A stretch of 64,000 nt of DNA from Pusillimonas minor (lineage in GTDB: Bacteria > Pseudomonadota > Gammaproteobacteria > Burkholderiales > Burkholderiaceae_B). The stretch lies in contig NZ_JACJUU010000003.1 in the NCBI RefSeq assembly GCF_014237865.1, forward strand, positions 1 through 64,000, written 5' to 3'. The translations under genes and the position numbers were made by a program. The notes below the pieces were generated by a model, which worked only from the letters and a program-made list of their open reading frames with translations, did no database searches and was not told the origin of the DNA. The number at the start of each line of letters is the position of its first letter. The stretch's first letter is position 1. This document shows, piece after piece, positions 53,224 through 63,052 of the stretch.

Positions 53224-53643
53224 ATGATCGTCCTGGATACCAATGTCGTTTCTGAGGCGATGAAGCCGGAACCAGACGCGTCGGTAAGAGCCTGGCTGAA
53301 CGATCAGGCTGCGGAAACCTTGTATCTATCCAGTGTCACATTGGCTGAGCTACTGTTTGGTATTCGAGCGCTGCCAGCCGGAAAACGCAAGAATTTGCTT
53401 GATCTTGCCTTGGATGAACTGCTAGAGCTGTTCAAAGATCGACTACTACCATTTGATACCGATGCGGCGCGACACTACGCCGATTTGGCCGTGACAGCCA
53501 GAAATGGAGGGCGTGGCTTCCCGACACCCGATGGTTACATCGCAGCTGTTGCAGCATCGCGTGGTTTCATCGTCGCATCACGTGACACATCGCCCTATGA
53601 AGCGGCCGGCGTGACAGTCATTAATCCCTGGAAGAGCGTATAG
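53224..53643 (+). CDS. FitB/VapC-type PIN-domain ribonuclease toxin
   Basis: The 139-residue PIN-domain toxin carries the acidic active-site residues in VLDTNVVSEAM (Asp4), LAELLFGI (Glu about 43) and PDGYIAAVAASRG (Asp about 102). FitB/VapC enzymes cut RNA and are blocked by their partner antitoxin. The start immediately follows the antitoxin stop. The pair is autoregulated from the palindromic promoter upstream. Confidence 0.9.
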   Translation: MIVLDTNVVSEAMKPEPDASVRAWLNDQAAETLYLSSVTLAELLFGIRALPAGKRKNLLDLALDELLELFKDRLLPFDTDAARHYADLAVTARNGGRGFPTPDGYIAAVAASRGFIVASRDTSPYEAAGVTVINPWKSV

Positions 53644-53803
53644 CCACACGGCATCGCTGCAAATTGCCAAGAACATAACCGCGAAGCTCCAGCCCTGCTG
53701 GCTGCACAGCCGCGTTGGGCGTGGCCGCGCAAATTATGACGATAGTGCCAATTTTCGCTACCGGCATTGGCACCGGCAACGACCTACTTCCCAGTTTATT
53801 ACT

Positions 53804-54055
53804 CTAAATTAAACGGCCATCTTGCAGAGAGCCCGCTACGAGCCGAAGCTGTGGTCCGGCATGAAAGTTTGAGTTTTCTAAGTCGTTGAACCCACAGTCA
53901 TTCAAAAACGCATAGATAGCGTGGTAGGCGATAGGTGGCCGCGTCACATCTTCGCTAGAGCCTTCGGGCACGAAAACCACCATGCCCTTTTCATGTGATC
54001 TGCGCCGGCCACTGATCGCACGACCTTGGGTGATTTCCGTAGTGGACCAAGTTGA
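53804..54055 (-). pseudogene. Remnant of an unrecognised gene
   Basis: The minus strand has an open frame of about 83 codons without a start, ending at 53804-53806, that reads like real protein (TEITQGRAISGR, then KGMVVFVPEG and IAYHAIYAFLNDCGFNDLEN). A stop bounds it upstream at about 54056. I cannot name the family. The surrounding 53644-54222 contains no other gene that I can support. Confidence 0.35.
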
Positions 54056-54173
54056 TCATTGCCGGTGGTTTGAGAATCTGATTCAGGCACACTGTTGTGT
54101 CAGTTCACATAGAAGCTTGCTGCATTACACATTGCAGACACTTTTACTGCGAAGCTAAGCGCTCTTTGATAAT

Positions 54174-54211
54174 GGTTGTCTATTGACAACCTTATTGTTT
54201 GCATATACAGT
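54174..54211 (+). promoter_or_regulatory. Operator/promoter of the HicA-like pair
   Basis: GGTTGTC (54174-54180) and GACAACC (54185-54191) form a perfect palindrome that contains a consensus-like TTGACA (54183-54188). TATACA lies at 54204-54209, 15 bases on. This is the layout of an autoregulated promoter. Confidence 0.45.
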
Positions 54212-54222
54212 GGAGACTATTG

Positions 54223-54501
54223 ATGACGCGTTCGCTCCATCCAAAGAAAGAGGTTGAAGCCATTCTGAAGTACGCCGAGCAGCATGGTTGGCGAATCAAG
54301 GTGGGTGGTGGTCATGCTTGGGGCCGAATGTATTGTCCGTACAACCAATACGATTGCCGCTGCGGCGAATTTTGCGTTGTTAGTATCTGGAGCACACCTA
54401 AGAATCCGGGCAGTCATGCACGCGCCTTGGGGCGTGTTGTTGAAAATTGCACTGTGCATCGTACGTGCGAGGAAATCAGCCGCATTTCTCAGGACCACTG
54501 A
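54223..54501 (+). CDS. HicA-like small protein, candidate toxin
   Basis: Starting at ATG 54223 (GGAG 10 bases upstream) gives 92 residues; ATG 54199 would add 8. The N-terminal helix is followed by HGWRIKVGGGHAWGRMYCP (about 21-39), like the HicA pattern of a catalytic His after a Gly-Gly-x-Gly-H loop, and then a cysteine-rich strand region (CPYNQYDCRCGEFC) and SIWSTPKNPGSHARALGRVVENC. HicA proteins are small mRNA interferases, but this is longer and Cys-rich. The next gene starts one base after the stop. Its role as a toxin is inference. Confidence 0.5.
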   Translation: MTRSLHPKKEVEAILKYAEQHGWRIKVGGGHAWGRMYCPYNQYDCRCGEFCVVSIWSTPKNPGSHARALGRVVENCTVHRTCEEISRISQDH

Positions 54502-54502
54502 A

Positions 54503-55006
54503 ATGGAATATATCTTTACCTTGAAGTACCAGCTAGCAGACGGCGATTGCGACCACGACGACTTGGTCGGGCGCCTAGCCGAGGCCGGTTGTGACGATGC
54601 TTTGGTCGGCGTTGGGTTGCCCGGGCGGTTGGCGCTCGAATTTACGCGCGAGGCCGAAGATGCCGATATCGCGGTGCGCAGCGCATTGGCCGATGTGCAG
54701 CGTGCTATCCCTTCAGCAACGCTTATCGAAGTTGCGCCCGACTGGGTGGGGCTTACCGACGTAGCGCAAATCGTGGGTGTATCGCGCCAAAACATGCGCA
54801 AGCTCATGCTGGCGCATGCCGGCAGTTTCCCGGCGCCAGTTCACGAAGGCACGACAACGGTCTGGCACCTGGCCGATGTGCTCGGGTGGTTACAAACCAA
54901 AGGGGGGTACGCGGTGCCCCAAAATGTGGTCGATGTGGCACACGCAGCGCTGCGCGTTAACGTCAACAAAGAACATCAACGTTTGCCGTCCACCCCGTCT
55001 AAATAA
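54503..55006 (+). CDS. Helix-turn-helix protein, candidate antitoxin of the preceding gene
   Basis: The 167-residue product starts at ATG 54503; an earlier open frame belongs to the other gene. The N-terminal part (EYIFTLKYQLADGDCDHDDL) looks like an alpha/beta domain, and the C-terminal part carries an AlpA-like HTH (VGLTDVAQIVGVSRQNMRKLMLAHAGSFPAPVHEG, about 77-111). The gene order (small protein, then HTH protein, one-base gap, palindromic promoter) mirrors HicA-HicB. I know of similar uncharacterised pairs in other Proteobacteria, but no proven function. Confidence 0.55.
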   Translation: MEYIFTLKYQLADGDCDHDDLVGRLAEAGCDDALVGVGLPGRLALEFTREAEDADIAVRSALADVQRAIPSATLIEVAPDWVGLTDVAQIVGVSRQNMRKLMLAHAGSFPAPVHEGTTTVWHLADVLGWLQTKGGYAVPQNVVDVAHAALRVNVNKEHQRLPSTPSK

Positions 55007-55283
55007 TCCAGTCGGCAGGTTTGCCGTTGCTTTGTAGGGCAGTGCCGTGTCAAAAGTATAGGTTGCCGGCCGTTCTGCAGTACTCAACTGGGCGCCGGCC
55101 CATTCAGTAAGCGCTTCTGCCAGCGTCGAATCCTTTCATAAAACCACAATGGCTCTAAGGCAGCTGTCTTCGTCTGCTCTTACTAGCCTGACGACAACAT
55201 AACGATTTCTCACTCTTTATCCAGAGAGGGTCTTGGGCGAAAAAAGCAGATAAAAATAGTTGTAACGCCTTATAATTTTTTGC

Positions 55284-56621
55284 ATGAAATCGAACGCTTA
55301 CACGCCGATAGCCAGCTTCGTTGATCTTCTGATGGACGCTGTCTTTGCGGTTAACCTTGATGCTTCCATCGTCTTCGCAAGCGCGTCGTGCGAACGTATT
55401 TTCGGTTACACGCCAAAAGAAATGATTGGCAAAAATATGTTTGACCTGATGCTGCCCGAAGACCGCGAGCGCACCCGGGCATCGGTTCAAGAGGTCGTGT
55501 CGGGTTGCCCGCAGCTTCACTTCGAGAATCGCTACATCCGCAAAGACGGGCAGGTCGTGCATATTATGTGGTCGGCACGATGGTCGCCGGCCGACCAGCT
55601 ACGTATTGGCGTTGCCCGCGACATCACCGAACGCAAGCGGGCCGAATCTTTGCAGGCGGCGCTTTACGCTATTTCCGAAGCCGCCCACCGCGCCGATGAT
55701 TTGCTAACGCTGTTTCAACACCTTCATCATATTGTGGGCACGTTGTTGCCAGTTGATGATTTCTCGGTGGCGTTGGTCGACCCCGAAACAGGCGAGCTTG
55801 GTTTTCCGTATCCAGAAAGTAAAGGTAGCCAAATGTTGGCGCAGCTCAAGGAAATTTCTGGCCCGCTTTGTAGTCAGATCGTTCGTACAGGCCTGCCCCT
55901 GCTGCTGAACCCCACAACAATGCGGCCGTACCTTGACGAACTTGACGTGCCGCCAGGCGTGCAATCAGCGGCGTGGCTGGGCGTACCGCTTAAGTCACAA
56001 CATGAAGTCATAGGCGTCATTGTGCTTAACAGCCATCCTGGCGGGGCCTGCTACACCCACGAAGATCAGGCGTTGCTGCAGTTTGTCTCGACGCAAATCG
56101 CTACTGCAATCGAGCGTCAAAAAATGCAAACACGGCTTAAGCAAATGGCACAGTACGATCAGTTAACAGGCCTGCCTAACCGCGCATTACTGTACGACCG
56201 TCTAAAGGTGGCGTTGTCTATTGCAAGACGAGAACAAGAGCAGTTTTCTTTGCTGTACCTCGATATAGACAAATTCAAGCAAGTCAACGATACCTTGGGT
56301 CACAGCGCCGGAGACCTGTTGCTAAAAGAGGTGGCCAGGCGCCTGAAGCTTTGTGTGCGCGAGTCGGATACCGTTGCCCGAATGGGCGGCGACGAGTTTG
56401 TTGTGTTGCTGCATCGCAGCCCATGGCCGGATCAAGCCGAAGAGGTCGCCGAAAAAATCCGCGATGTCTTCAGCCAACCCTGTGTTCTGAACGGGCACAG
56501 CCTGAACATCGCGTGCAGTATCGGGATTGCGCTTTACCCAGAGCACGGTAGCGACGAAGCGCAGCTTATTGAGTTTGCCGATAAAGGCATGTACCAAGAG
56601 AAAAAAGCCAAAGTCGGCTAA
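55284..56621 (+). CDS. PAS-GAF-GGDEF diguanylate cyclase
   Basis: This enzyme of 445 residues makes cyclic di-GMP. The PAS domain is at about 10-125 (ERIFGYTPKEMIGKNMFDLM), a GAF domain follows at about 135-285, and the GGDEF domain at about 290-445 has an intact RMGGDEFVVL (about 370-379). An inhibitory RESD I-site lies 5 residues before the GGDEF motif. There is no membrane segment, so it is cytoplasmic. No EAL domain follows. The input signal is unknown. Confidence 0.92.
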   Translation: MKSNAYTPIASFVDLLMDAVFAVNLDASIVFASASCERIFGYTPKEMIGKNMFDLMLPEDRERTRASVQEVVSGCPQLHFENRYIRKDGQVVHIMWSARWSPADQLRIGVARDITERKRAESLQAALYAISEAAHRADDLLTLFQHLHHIVGTLLPVDDFSVALVDPETGELGFPYPESKGSQMLAQLKEISGPLCSQIVRTGLPLLLNPTTMRPYLDELDVPPGVQSAAWLGVPLKSQHEVIGVIVLNSHPGGACYTHEDQALLQFVSTQIATAIERQKMQTRLKQMAQYDQLTGLPNRALLYDRLKVALSIARREQEQFSLLYLDIDKFKQVNDTLGHSAGDLLLKEVARRLKLCVRESDTVARMGGDEFVVLLHRSPWPDQAEEVAEKIRDVFSQPCVLNGHSLNIACSIGIALYPEHGSDEAQLIEFADKGMYQEKKAKVG

Positions 56622-56719
56622 GTCACGCGGCCAACACGCGCACTGTTAACGCAAAGCGTTACCGTATTTAAGCGATGCGCCTGCTGATCAATGCGCTTGT
56701 TGACCACTACACGTATTGA

Positions 56720-57916
56720 TCAATGCACTGGCCTGGGCAGCCACCGCCAGAACACCCAGGCTGCGGCAAACCCCAGGCCGCCCACCATGGCTACACCGGC
56801 GCCCAGCGAAACCATGGCGGTTACGCCAGACAGCAATAAAGGCCCGGTACTGCCGCCAATATCCGACAGCAGGCGCCAAAGGCCCAGAAACTGCCGACGC
56901 CCTTCGGCCGGCGAGGCATCGGCCCCAATCGTCATAATCAAGCCCGAGCCTATCCCGTTGCCAAACCCCAGAAGCATGCTGACGATAATGAACGCTGACA
57001 AGCTTGTGGTAAAGGGCATGATGAACAGCATGCTGCCCATGATGATCATTGACGGTAGCGCCACCCAAAGACGCCCCTTTTTATCCATGACTTTGCCTGC
57101 GGGGTAGAACAGCAGCATGTCGATAGCCCCCATCAGCCCGTAGACCACGGCCGTGGTGGTGGCGTCGACACCAATATGCGCGGCCCATAAGGGGATAACC
57201 ACCTGACGACATGAGCGAATGGCCATGACGCATACACAGCCCAGCCCCAGCGTTAGATACGTACGTGCATGACTGCGCGCAATATTGCGTAAATTTGGTT
57301 TTGGGCCGGCTGGCTTTGCTCCAGACGCGTCGGTGACCGGTTTGTGCTCGAAATCGGGAATGCTGAAGGCTAGTGCGCCGGCTGCGGCCACAGCCACCAG
57401 CGCAACCATATAGCCGCCCGATAGCCCCGCAAAGTGCATGACGCCTGCACCCAGAAAGGGCCCTGCAAACAGCCCGATACGCGTGACCCCACCCAGGGTG
57501 GACAGCGCTCGTGCCCGCATGCCGATGGGGACGGCTTCGGTCAGGTAGGTTTGCCGTGCCAGTAAAAAGACCGAATTCGACATCCCGATAAGCAGCACGC
57601 CCAAAGCCAGTACCGCTGCGTGCGGCGCCAGCAGGCACAACAGCAACCCAACCAGGCTCAGCAGCGCCGCGCCGACCATCGCGCGGCGTTCTCCGTATCG
57701 GGCGGTGAATAGTGCCGCCGGAATATTATTGAGTAATGAACCAATGCCAATCAGGGCGACAATAAAGCCCGACAGCGCCACCGAAGCACCTAGCTCGCGT
57801 GCAGTCAACGCAATGATCGGATAAATTGCGCCTTCGCCAATACCAAACAGCAACGATGGGCCGAAGGCGGCAACTGCAATTTTGCGCAGGCTGAATTCTG
57901 TATTATGGGTAGGCAC
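56720..57916 (-). CDS. Major facilitator superfamily transporter
   Basis: This inner-membrane transporter of about 398 residues has 12 predicted helices and the loop-2/3 motif ARYGERRAMVGAALL (about 62-76). Start choice is uncertain: GTG 57916 gives a plain N-terminus; the frame runs to 58033. The substrate is not apparent; it could be a drug or sugar exporter. A hairpin-like sequence lies between it and the dgc gene. Confidence 0.75.
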   Translation of the reverse strand: MPTHNTEFSLRKIAVAAFGPSLLFGIGEGAIYPIIALTARELGASVALSGFIVALIGIGSLLNNIPAALFTARYGERRAMVGAALLSLVGLLLCLLAPHAAVLALGVLLIGMSNSVFLLARQTYLTEAVPIGMRARALSTLGGVTRIGLFAGPFLGAGVMHFAGLSGGYMVALVAVAAAGALAFSIPDFEHKPVTDASGAKPAGPKPNLRNIARSHARTYLTLGLGCVCVMAIRSCRQVVIPLWAAHIGVDATTTAVVYGLMGAIDMLLFYPAGKVMDKKGRLWVALPSMIIMGSMLFIMPFTTSLSAFIIVSMLLGFGNGIGSGLIMTIGADASPAEGRRQFLGLWRLLSDIGGSTGPLLLSGVTAMVSLGAGVAMVGGLGFAAAWVFWRWLPRPVH

Positions 57917-58072
57917 GACGGGATCTTGGTGAAAAAATAGCGGTGGCGGGCGTTGTACCCGCAAGATCTGTGTATTGTAAAACGGCACACCTGACTGACA
58001 TTTGAATAAGACGATGACCATGTTTGGGCTCATCTTGGTCAGGGCGCAAAAAATAAATGAAGGGGAAAACGC

Positions 58073-58435
58073 ATGCCGGTGTTAACGGCGGTGGCCGTAT
58101 TACTTGTTTTGCAACTGGTTGGCGAAGTGTTTGTGCGCCTCACGCAATTGCCAGTGCCAGGTGCGCTGGTGGGGTTGCTATTGCTGTTTGCCGGCCTGGT
58201 GTGGCGTGGTCGCTTGCCAGCCGCACTGCGCGATACGGCCAAACACGTGCTGCAGCACCTGATGCTGCTATTTATTCCGGCCGTGGCCGGCATTATGCTG
58301 CACTTCGATCGCATTGCGGCCGAATGGCTGCCGTTTCTGCTAGCCTGCATTTTGGGTACGGCCATTACCATCGTGGTAACGGCGCTAACCTTGTCCTGGA
58401 TGCTGAAGCGCCAGAATAATCGGGGGCAATCATGA
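58073..58435 (+). CDS. CidA/LrgA-family membrane protein
   Basis: The 120-residue protein has four predicted helices and the LrgA signature (LPVPGALVGLLLLFAGL, about 27-43; LMLLFIPAVAGIM). These holin-like proteins are implicated in murein hydrolase control and, more recently, small-acid transport. The ORF overlaps the LrgB start by four bases. Confidence 0.83.
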   Translation: MPVLTAVAVLLVLQLVGEVFVRLTQLPVPGALVGLLLLFAGLVWRGRLPAALRDTAKHVLQHLMLLFIPAVAGIMLHFDRIAAEWLPFLLACILGTAITIVVTALTLSWMLKRQNNRGQS

Positions 58436-59157
58436 CAGACGCCCTGATGTCGTTGTGGTCGGGGCTGCAGGCGTCGCCACTGCTTTGGGTAACGGTCACC
58501 ACTGTCATTTATTTGTTGGCCCTGATGCTTTACAAGCGGTCGGGCAGCCACCCGTTTTTATTGCCGGTGTTGACGTCGGTGGTGGCTATTGTGGGGCTTT
58601 TGGTGCTTACAGGCACGCCATTTCAGTCCTACGAAGCGGGCACCCGGTTCATGAGCTTTTTGATCGGCCCGGCAACCGTCGCGCTGGCTGTGCCGCTTTA
58701 CAGCCAGCTGACTCGTCTTAAAAGTATCTGGAAGCCTTTGGCCGTGGCCCTGGTCGTTGGCTGTTTTACCGCCATTTTTTCGGCGCTGGGTATCGCTTGG
58801 CTGTTTGGGGCCTCTACTGAAACCCTATTGTCATTGGCGCCCAAGTCGGCCACCATGCCCATAGCCATGGAAGTGGCCCAGCTAACCGGTGGTTTGCCAT
58901 CGTTTACAACGGTGGCGGTGGCCATTACGGGCATTGCAGGCGCCATTATTACCGGCCCCATTTTGCGTATTCTAAACATCAGCGATCCGGTCATTCACGG
59001 CTTTACCAAGGGGCTGTCGGCCCACGCCATCGGTACGGCCAAAGCGATACAGGTGGGCGAAACCAACGGTGCATTCTCTGCGCTGGGGTTGTGTCTTAAC
59101 GGTATCGCTACTGCGCTGGCGGTGCCGCTGGTGCTCAAGCTTTTTGGTTTGTTTTAA
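58432..59157 (+). CDS. LrgB-family membrane protein
   Basis: The 241-residue polytopic protein (LrgB/CidB) has the conserved LAPKSATMPIAMEVAQLTGG (about 144-163) and SHAIGTAKAIQ. It is coupled to the LrgA-like gene by a four-base overlap. Together they form an LrgAB pair. Confidence 0.88.
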   Translation: MTDALMSLWSGLQASPLLWVTVTTVIYLLALMLYKRSGSHPFLLPVLTSVVAIVGLLVLTGTPFQSYEAGTRFMSFLIGPATVALAVPLYSQLTRLKSIWKPLAVALVVGCFTAIFSALGIAWLFGASTETLLSLAPKSATMPIAMEVAQLTGGLPSFTTVAVAITGIAGAIITGPILRILNISDPVIHGFTKGLSAHAIGTAKAIQVGETNGAFSALGLCLNGIATALAVPLVLKLFGLF

Positions 59158-59174
59158 TTTTCAAGGAAATTGTC

Positions 59175-59657
59175 ATGCCTTCTTTTGACGTCGTCTCCGA
59201 AGTCGATAAACACGAGTTAAGCAATGCGGTCGACCAGGCCAATCGGGAACTGGTCAGCCGTTTTGACTTTAAGGGCAGTAATGCCACCTTCGAGCTTGAG
59301 GGGTATGTGGTCACGCAAGTGGCGCCCAGCCCGTTTCAGCTTCGTCAGATGCTTGATATTTTGCGCGGCCGCTTGTCGGCACGCGGCATTGATGTGCGTT
59401 GTCTTGAAGAGGGCGAAATTGCCGAGAACGTATCTGGCGCACGACAAAAAGTGACGGTGCGCCAAGGTATCGAACAATCGGTGTCCAAAAAGCTGATTGC
59501 GGCGATTAAGGCGGCCAAAATTAAGGTCGAAACACAGATTAATGGCGACAAACTGCGGGTCACCGGCAAAAAGCGCGACGATCTGCAGTCGGCCATTGCG
59601 CTGTTGCGCCAGCAAGACGTCGACTTGCCGTTGCAGTTCAATAATTTCCGCGATTAG
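59175..59657 (+). CDS. YajQ family nucleotide-binding protein
   Basis: The 160-residue protein belongs to the YajQ/UPF0234 family, reported to bind nucleotides and, in Xanthomonas, cyclic di-GMP. MPSFDVVSEVDKHELSNAVDQANRE is the family start. It consists of two RRM-like halves. A diguanylate cyclase is encoded nearby, but no direct link is shown. Confidence 0.92.
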   Translation: MPSFDVVSEVDKHELSNAVDQANRELVSRFDFKGSNATFELEGYVVTQVAPSPFQLRQMLDILRGRLSARGIDVRCLEEGEIAENVSGARQKVTVRQGIEQSVSKKLIAAIKAAKIKVETQINGDKLRVTGKKRDDLQSAIALLRQQDVDLPLQFNNFRD

Positions 59658-59719
59658 GCTTCTGGCTTTTGCCGTTACACGTCAGCGTTAATGCCGCCAA
59701 CCAAAGCGGCGTATTAATG

Positions 59720-59774
59720 GACTAGTTGCGCAGCCGGCCACCGCAGCGTTTTAAAAGACTAGTTGCGCAGCCGG
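59720..59774. repeat. 18-bp direct repeat at the permease 3' end
   Basis: GACTAGTTGCGCAGCCGG is present at 59720-59737 and 59757-59774. The second copy covers the permease stop codon. This looks like a small tandem duplication without obvious function. Confidence 0.55.
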
Positions 59775-60520
59775 TATCCGGTTTTGAATATCCAGGCCAC
59801 AATGCCCAGGCACGCCGCTAAAATGCCCAGCGTTACGCCCAGGCTAACGGGCAGGCTGACGTCGGCGGCCCCGTAAAAACTCCAGCGAAACCCGCTGATC
59901 AGGTAAACCACCGGGTTCAGCAGGCTAACCGCCTGCCAAAAGGGCGGCAGCATATTAATGGCATAAAAACTGCCGCCCAAAAATGTTAGCGGCGTCACAA
60001 TCAGCAGGGGCACAATCTGCAGGTTTTCGAAGCTGTCGGCCCACACGCCAATAATGAATCCGAACAAGCTGAACGTGAGGGCGGTCAGTACTAAAAACAC
60101 CACCATCCAGACCGGGTGTTCGATGCGCAAGGGGACGAAAAACGTTGCGGTCGCCATAATGATGAGAGCCAGTACCAGCGATTTGCTCGCCGCTGCTCCT
60201 ACATAGCCCATCAAAATTTCTATATATGAAACCGGCGCCGAGAGCAGCTCGTAGATGGTGCCTGTAAACCGCGGAAAATAGATGCTGAAAGACGCATTGG
60301 AAATACTTTGCGTCAGGACTGACAGCATGATTAGGCCCGGCACAATAAAGGCGCCGTAACTGACCCCGTCGATATCCGCCATACGACTACCAATGGCCGA
60401 CCCGAACACCACAAAGTAAAGCGATGTCGACAAAATAGGGGCCAGCACGCTTTGCGACAGGTTGCGCCGCAGGCGATACATTTCGAACATGTAAATGGCT
60501 TTTATGGCTTGAAGGTTCAT
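59759..60520 (-). CDS. ABC-2 type transporter permease (YadH-like)
   Basis: The 253-residue permease has about six helices. [19 protein letters not shown] and [18 protein letters not shown] are family features. It works with the ATPase encoded directly upstream (4-base overlap, start ATG at 60520). The cargo is unknown; related pairs export drugs, polysaccharides or lipids. Confidence 0.88.
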   Translation of the reverse strand: MNLQAIKAIYMFEMYRLRRNLSQSVLAPILSTSLYFVVFGSAIGSRMADIDGVSYGAFIVPGLIMLSVLTQSISNASFSIYFPRFTGTIYELLSAPVSYIEILMGYVGAAASKSLVLALIIMATATFFVPLRIEHPVWMVVFLVLTALTFSLFGFIIGVWADSFENLQIVPLLIVTPLTFLGGSFYAINMLPPFWQAVSLLNPVVYLISGFRWSFYGAADVSLPVSLGVTLGILAACLGIVAWIFKTGYRLRN

Positions 60521-61446
60521 GTCGTCTCCTTGATCAAGTCGACGAAAATGTCTTCAAGCGAGCTTTGCCGGGTGTGCAGGTCGGTGTACACAACACCTGC
60601 CCGGTACAGGCGGTCGATCAGGGCGGCAATGTCGGCGGTGTCGTCTTTGGTGTCGTAGGTGTAAACCAGTTGTCGGCCGTCGGCTGACAGCGCAATGTGC
60701 GGGTCTTGCAAGGTATCGGGCAAGCGGGTTAGCGCTTGCTTTAGTTCAAGGGTAAGCTGCTTTTTGCCAAACGAACGCATGAGGGTGTGTTTGTCTTCGA
60801 CCAGAATCAGCCGCCCTTGGCGTATCACCCCGACGCGGTCGGCCATTTCTTCGGCTTCTTCAATGTAGTGCGTGGTCAAAATGATGGTGACGCCTTCTTG
60901 CTTGAGCCCGCGGATGACGTCCCACATGCCCTTGCGCAGCTCAACGTCGACACCGGCTGTGGGCTCGTCAAGAAACAATACCGGCGGTTCGTGCGACAGC
61001 GCCTTGGCAATCAGCACGCGTCGTTTCATCCCGCCCGACAGGGTCAGCATGCGGTTGTTGCGTTTGTCCCAAAGCGACAGCGACTTGAGGATTTTTTCGA
61101 TAAGCGCAGGGTTGGGGCGCTTGCCGAACAGCCCACGACTGTAGCTGACGGTATTCCAGACTTTTTCGAAGGCTTCGGCGGTCAGTTCCTGGGGTACCAG
61201 GCCAATGCAACGGCGGGCTTGGCGGTACTGACGCACGTTGTCAAAGCCGTCAATGGTTACCTGCCCGGCGGTTAAGTTGACCAGGCCGCAAATACTATTA
61301 ATAAGCGTTGTTTTGCCGGCGCCGTTCGGGCCTAGCAGGGCAAAGATCTCACCGCGATGAATGTCGAGGTTGATGTTGTCCAGGGCTTGAAACCCGGAGG
61401 TGTAAGTCTTTGAGACGTTGCGGATGGAGATAATGGGTGATGCCAC
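60517..61446 (-). CDS. ABC transporter ATP-binding protein (YadG-like)
   Basis: The 309-residue ATPase has Walker [17 protein letters not shown] (about 39-54), the signature [19 protein letters not shown] (about 134-152), Walker [13 protein letters not shown] and the H-loop in [15 protein letters not shown] long C-terminal region (about 215-309) is characteristic of the DrrA/YadG group. It pairs with the permease gene downstream. Confidence 0.92.
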   Translation of the reverse strand: MASPIISIRNVSKTYTSGFQALDNINLDIHRGEIFALLGPNGAGKTTLINSICGLVNLTAGQVTIDGFDNVRQYRQARRCIGLVPQELTAEAFEKVWNTVSYSRGLFGKRPNPALIEKILKSLSLWDKRNNRMLTLSGGMKRRVLIAKALSHEPPVLFLDEPTAGVDVELRKGMWDVIRGLKQEGVTIILTTHYIEEAEEMADRVGVIRQGRLILVEDKHTLMRSFGKKQLTLELKQALTRLPDTLQDPHIALSADGRQLVYTYDTKDDTADIAALIDRLYRAGVVYTDLHTRQSSLEDIFVDLIKETT

Positions 61447-61544
61447 ACAGCCCTCGTTCTGATGAATCGCCGATACGCAGCCAGCCCGATTTGCCCTAAC
61501 ATTAAGCGCATTGGCCGGCAGGTCGTATCAGTATAAAGACTACC

Positions 61545-63044
61545 ATGAGCACACATGAATCAATGGCGTTATTGACGCCTGCCGAAATGGCCCAGGCCGA
61601 CGCTGCGACGGTCGAACGAGGGGTGTCGGGCATTGAGCTGATGGAGGCGGCGGGTCGTGCCGTCGCGCAGGCCATCATGCGGCGCTGGCCGCGCCGACCT
61701 GTGCTGGTAGCTTGCGGCCCGGGTAACAACGGCGGTGACGGCTATGTGGTGGCGCGGCATCTGGCGGCACATGGCTGGTCGGTGATGGTTGGTGCGCTTA
61801 GTGGCGCCCGGCCGTCGGCCCCTGATGCCGCGCACCACGCGGCACTGTGGGAAGGCGTCGTTCAGCCGCTGTCTGTCGGCCTGCTCGACGATGCCGAACT
61901 GTTGGTCGATGCCTTGTTTGGCGGCGGTCTTGGTCGGCCTCTGGCGGGCGACGCCGCCGAGTTCATTGAAGCTGTCCGCCATCGTCGTATACCGGTATGC
62001 GCAGTCGACTTGCCCAGCGGGCTTGACGGCAGCACGGGCAGGGCGCAAGGGGTGGCGGCCCGTGCCGACCTGACCGTCACTTTTTTCCGGAAAAAGCCTG
62101 CCCACGTACTGTTTCCGGGCCGGGGGTTGTGCGGCGATATTGCGCTGGCCGACATCGGCATTCCCTCTGAAGTTCTCGACACGATCGCACCGGCCGCTTT
62201 CGAGAACAGCCCTGTGCTTTGGCAACGCCATTTTCCCTGGCCGTCGCTTGAAGGACATAAGTACCATCGCGGGCATGTGCTGGTCGTAGGCGGGCAGACG
62301 ATGACAGGTGCGGCCCGCTTGTCGGCGCGCGCGGCGGCCCGTGTCGGGGCCGGGTTGGTGACTGTCGCCGCCCCGGTGTTTGCATGGCCGGTGTATGCGG
62401 CTGCCCTCGAGGGCATTATGGTGACGCCGTTTACCGATATGGGCAGCTTGCACGATATATTCAGCGACAGTCGAAAAAACGTGCTGGTCATTGGCCCCGG
62501 CGCCGGCGTTGGCGGGCAAACCCGCGAGCAAGTGTTGGGGGCTTTGGCGACGGGTCGGCGTCTGGTGCTCGACGCCGACGCCATTACGTCATTTGCCGCA
62601 CAGCCTCAGTCGTTGTTGTCGGCACTGCATCACGAGTGCGTGTTGACCCCGCACGAAGGCGAGTTTGTGCGGCTGTTTGGCACGGATGACGCCGATAAAC
62701 TGACGCGGGCCCGCGAGGCCGCCCAGCGTTCGGGGGCCGTGGTTGTGCTGAAAGGGGCCGACACCGTCATTGCCGCACCCGATGGCCAGGCCGTGGTTAA
62801 TACCAACGCCCCGGCCTTTTTGGCCACAGGCGGTACGGGTGATGTTTTGACGGGTTTGATTGCAGGCCTGATGGCGCAGGGGATGTCGCCGTTTTGGGCC
62901 GCGTGTGCGGCCACTTGGGTGCATGCCGAAGCGGCAACCCGATTTGGCCCCGGGCTGGTGTCTGACGATTTGCCGGGGCTGGTGCCCGGCGTGCTGCGCG
63001 CGCTTTATGGCGATGCCGGCCACGATGGCCGGCATACGGGTTAG
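61545..63044 (+). CDS. nnr: Bifunctional NAD(P)H-hydrate epimerase / ADP-dependent dehydratase
   Basis: Nnr repairs hydrated NADH and NADPH: the N-terminal epimerase domain (about 1-220, GPGNNGGDGYVVARHL, with conserved Asp) interconverts the R and S forms, and the C-terminal dehydratase (about 230-499, VLVVGGQTMTGAARLSARAAARVGAGLVTVA; ATGGTGDVLTGLIAGL) restores the cofactor with ADP. The 499 residues are normal for the fused form. It is divergent from the ABC pair. Confidence 0.93.
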   Translation: MSTHESMALLTPAEMAQADAATVERGVSGIELMEAAGRAVAQAIMRRWPRRPVLVACGPGNNGGDGYVVARHLAAHGWSVMVGALSGARPSAPDAAHHAALWEGVVQPLSVGLLDDAELLVDALFGGGLGRPLAGDAAEFIEAVRHRRIPVCAVDLPSGLDGSTGRAQGVAARADLTVTFFRKKPAHVLFPGRGLCGDIALADIGIPSEVLDTIAPAAFENSPVLWQRHFPWPSLEGHKYHRGHVLVVGGQTMTGAARLSARAAARVGAGLVTVAAPVFAWPVYAAALEGIMVTPFTDMGSLHDIFSDSRKNVLVIGPGAGVGGQTREQVLGALATGRRLVLDADAITSFAAQPQSLLSALHHECVLTPHEGEFVRLFGTDDADKLTRAREAAQRSGAVVVLKGADTVIAAPDGQAVVNTNAPAFLATGGTGDVLTGLIAGLMAQGMSPFWAACAATWVHAEAATRFGPGLVSDDLPGLVPGVLRALYGDAGHDGRHTG

Positions 63045-63052
63045 GCGGGCAA

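Noticed and set aside
59720..59774. 18-bp duplication as an att site or IS footprint
   Set aside because: The copies are only 37 bp apart, with no element between; probably a simple slippage duplication.
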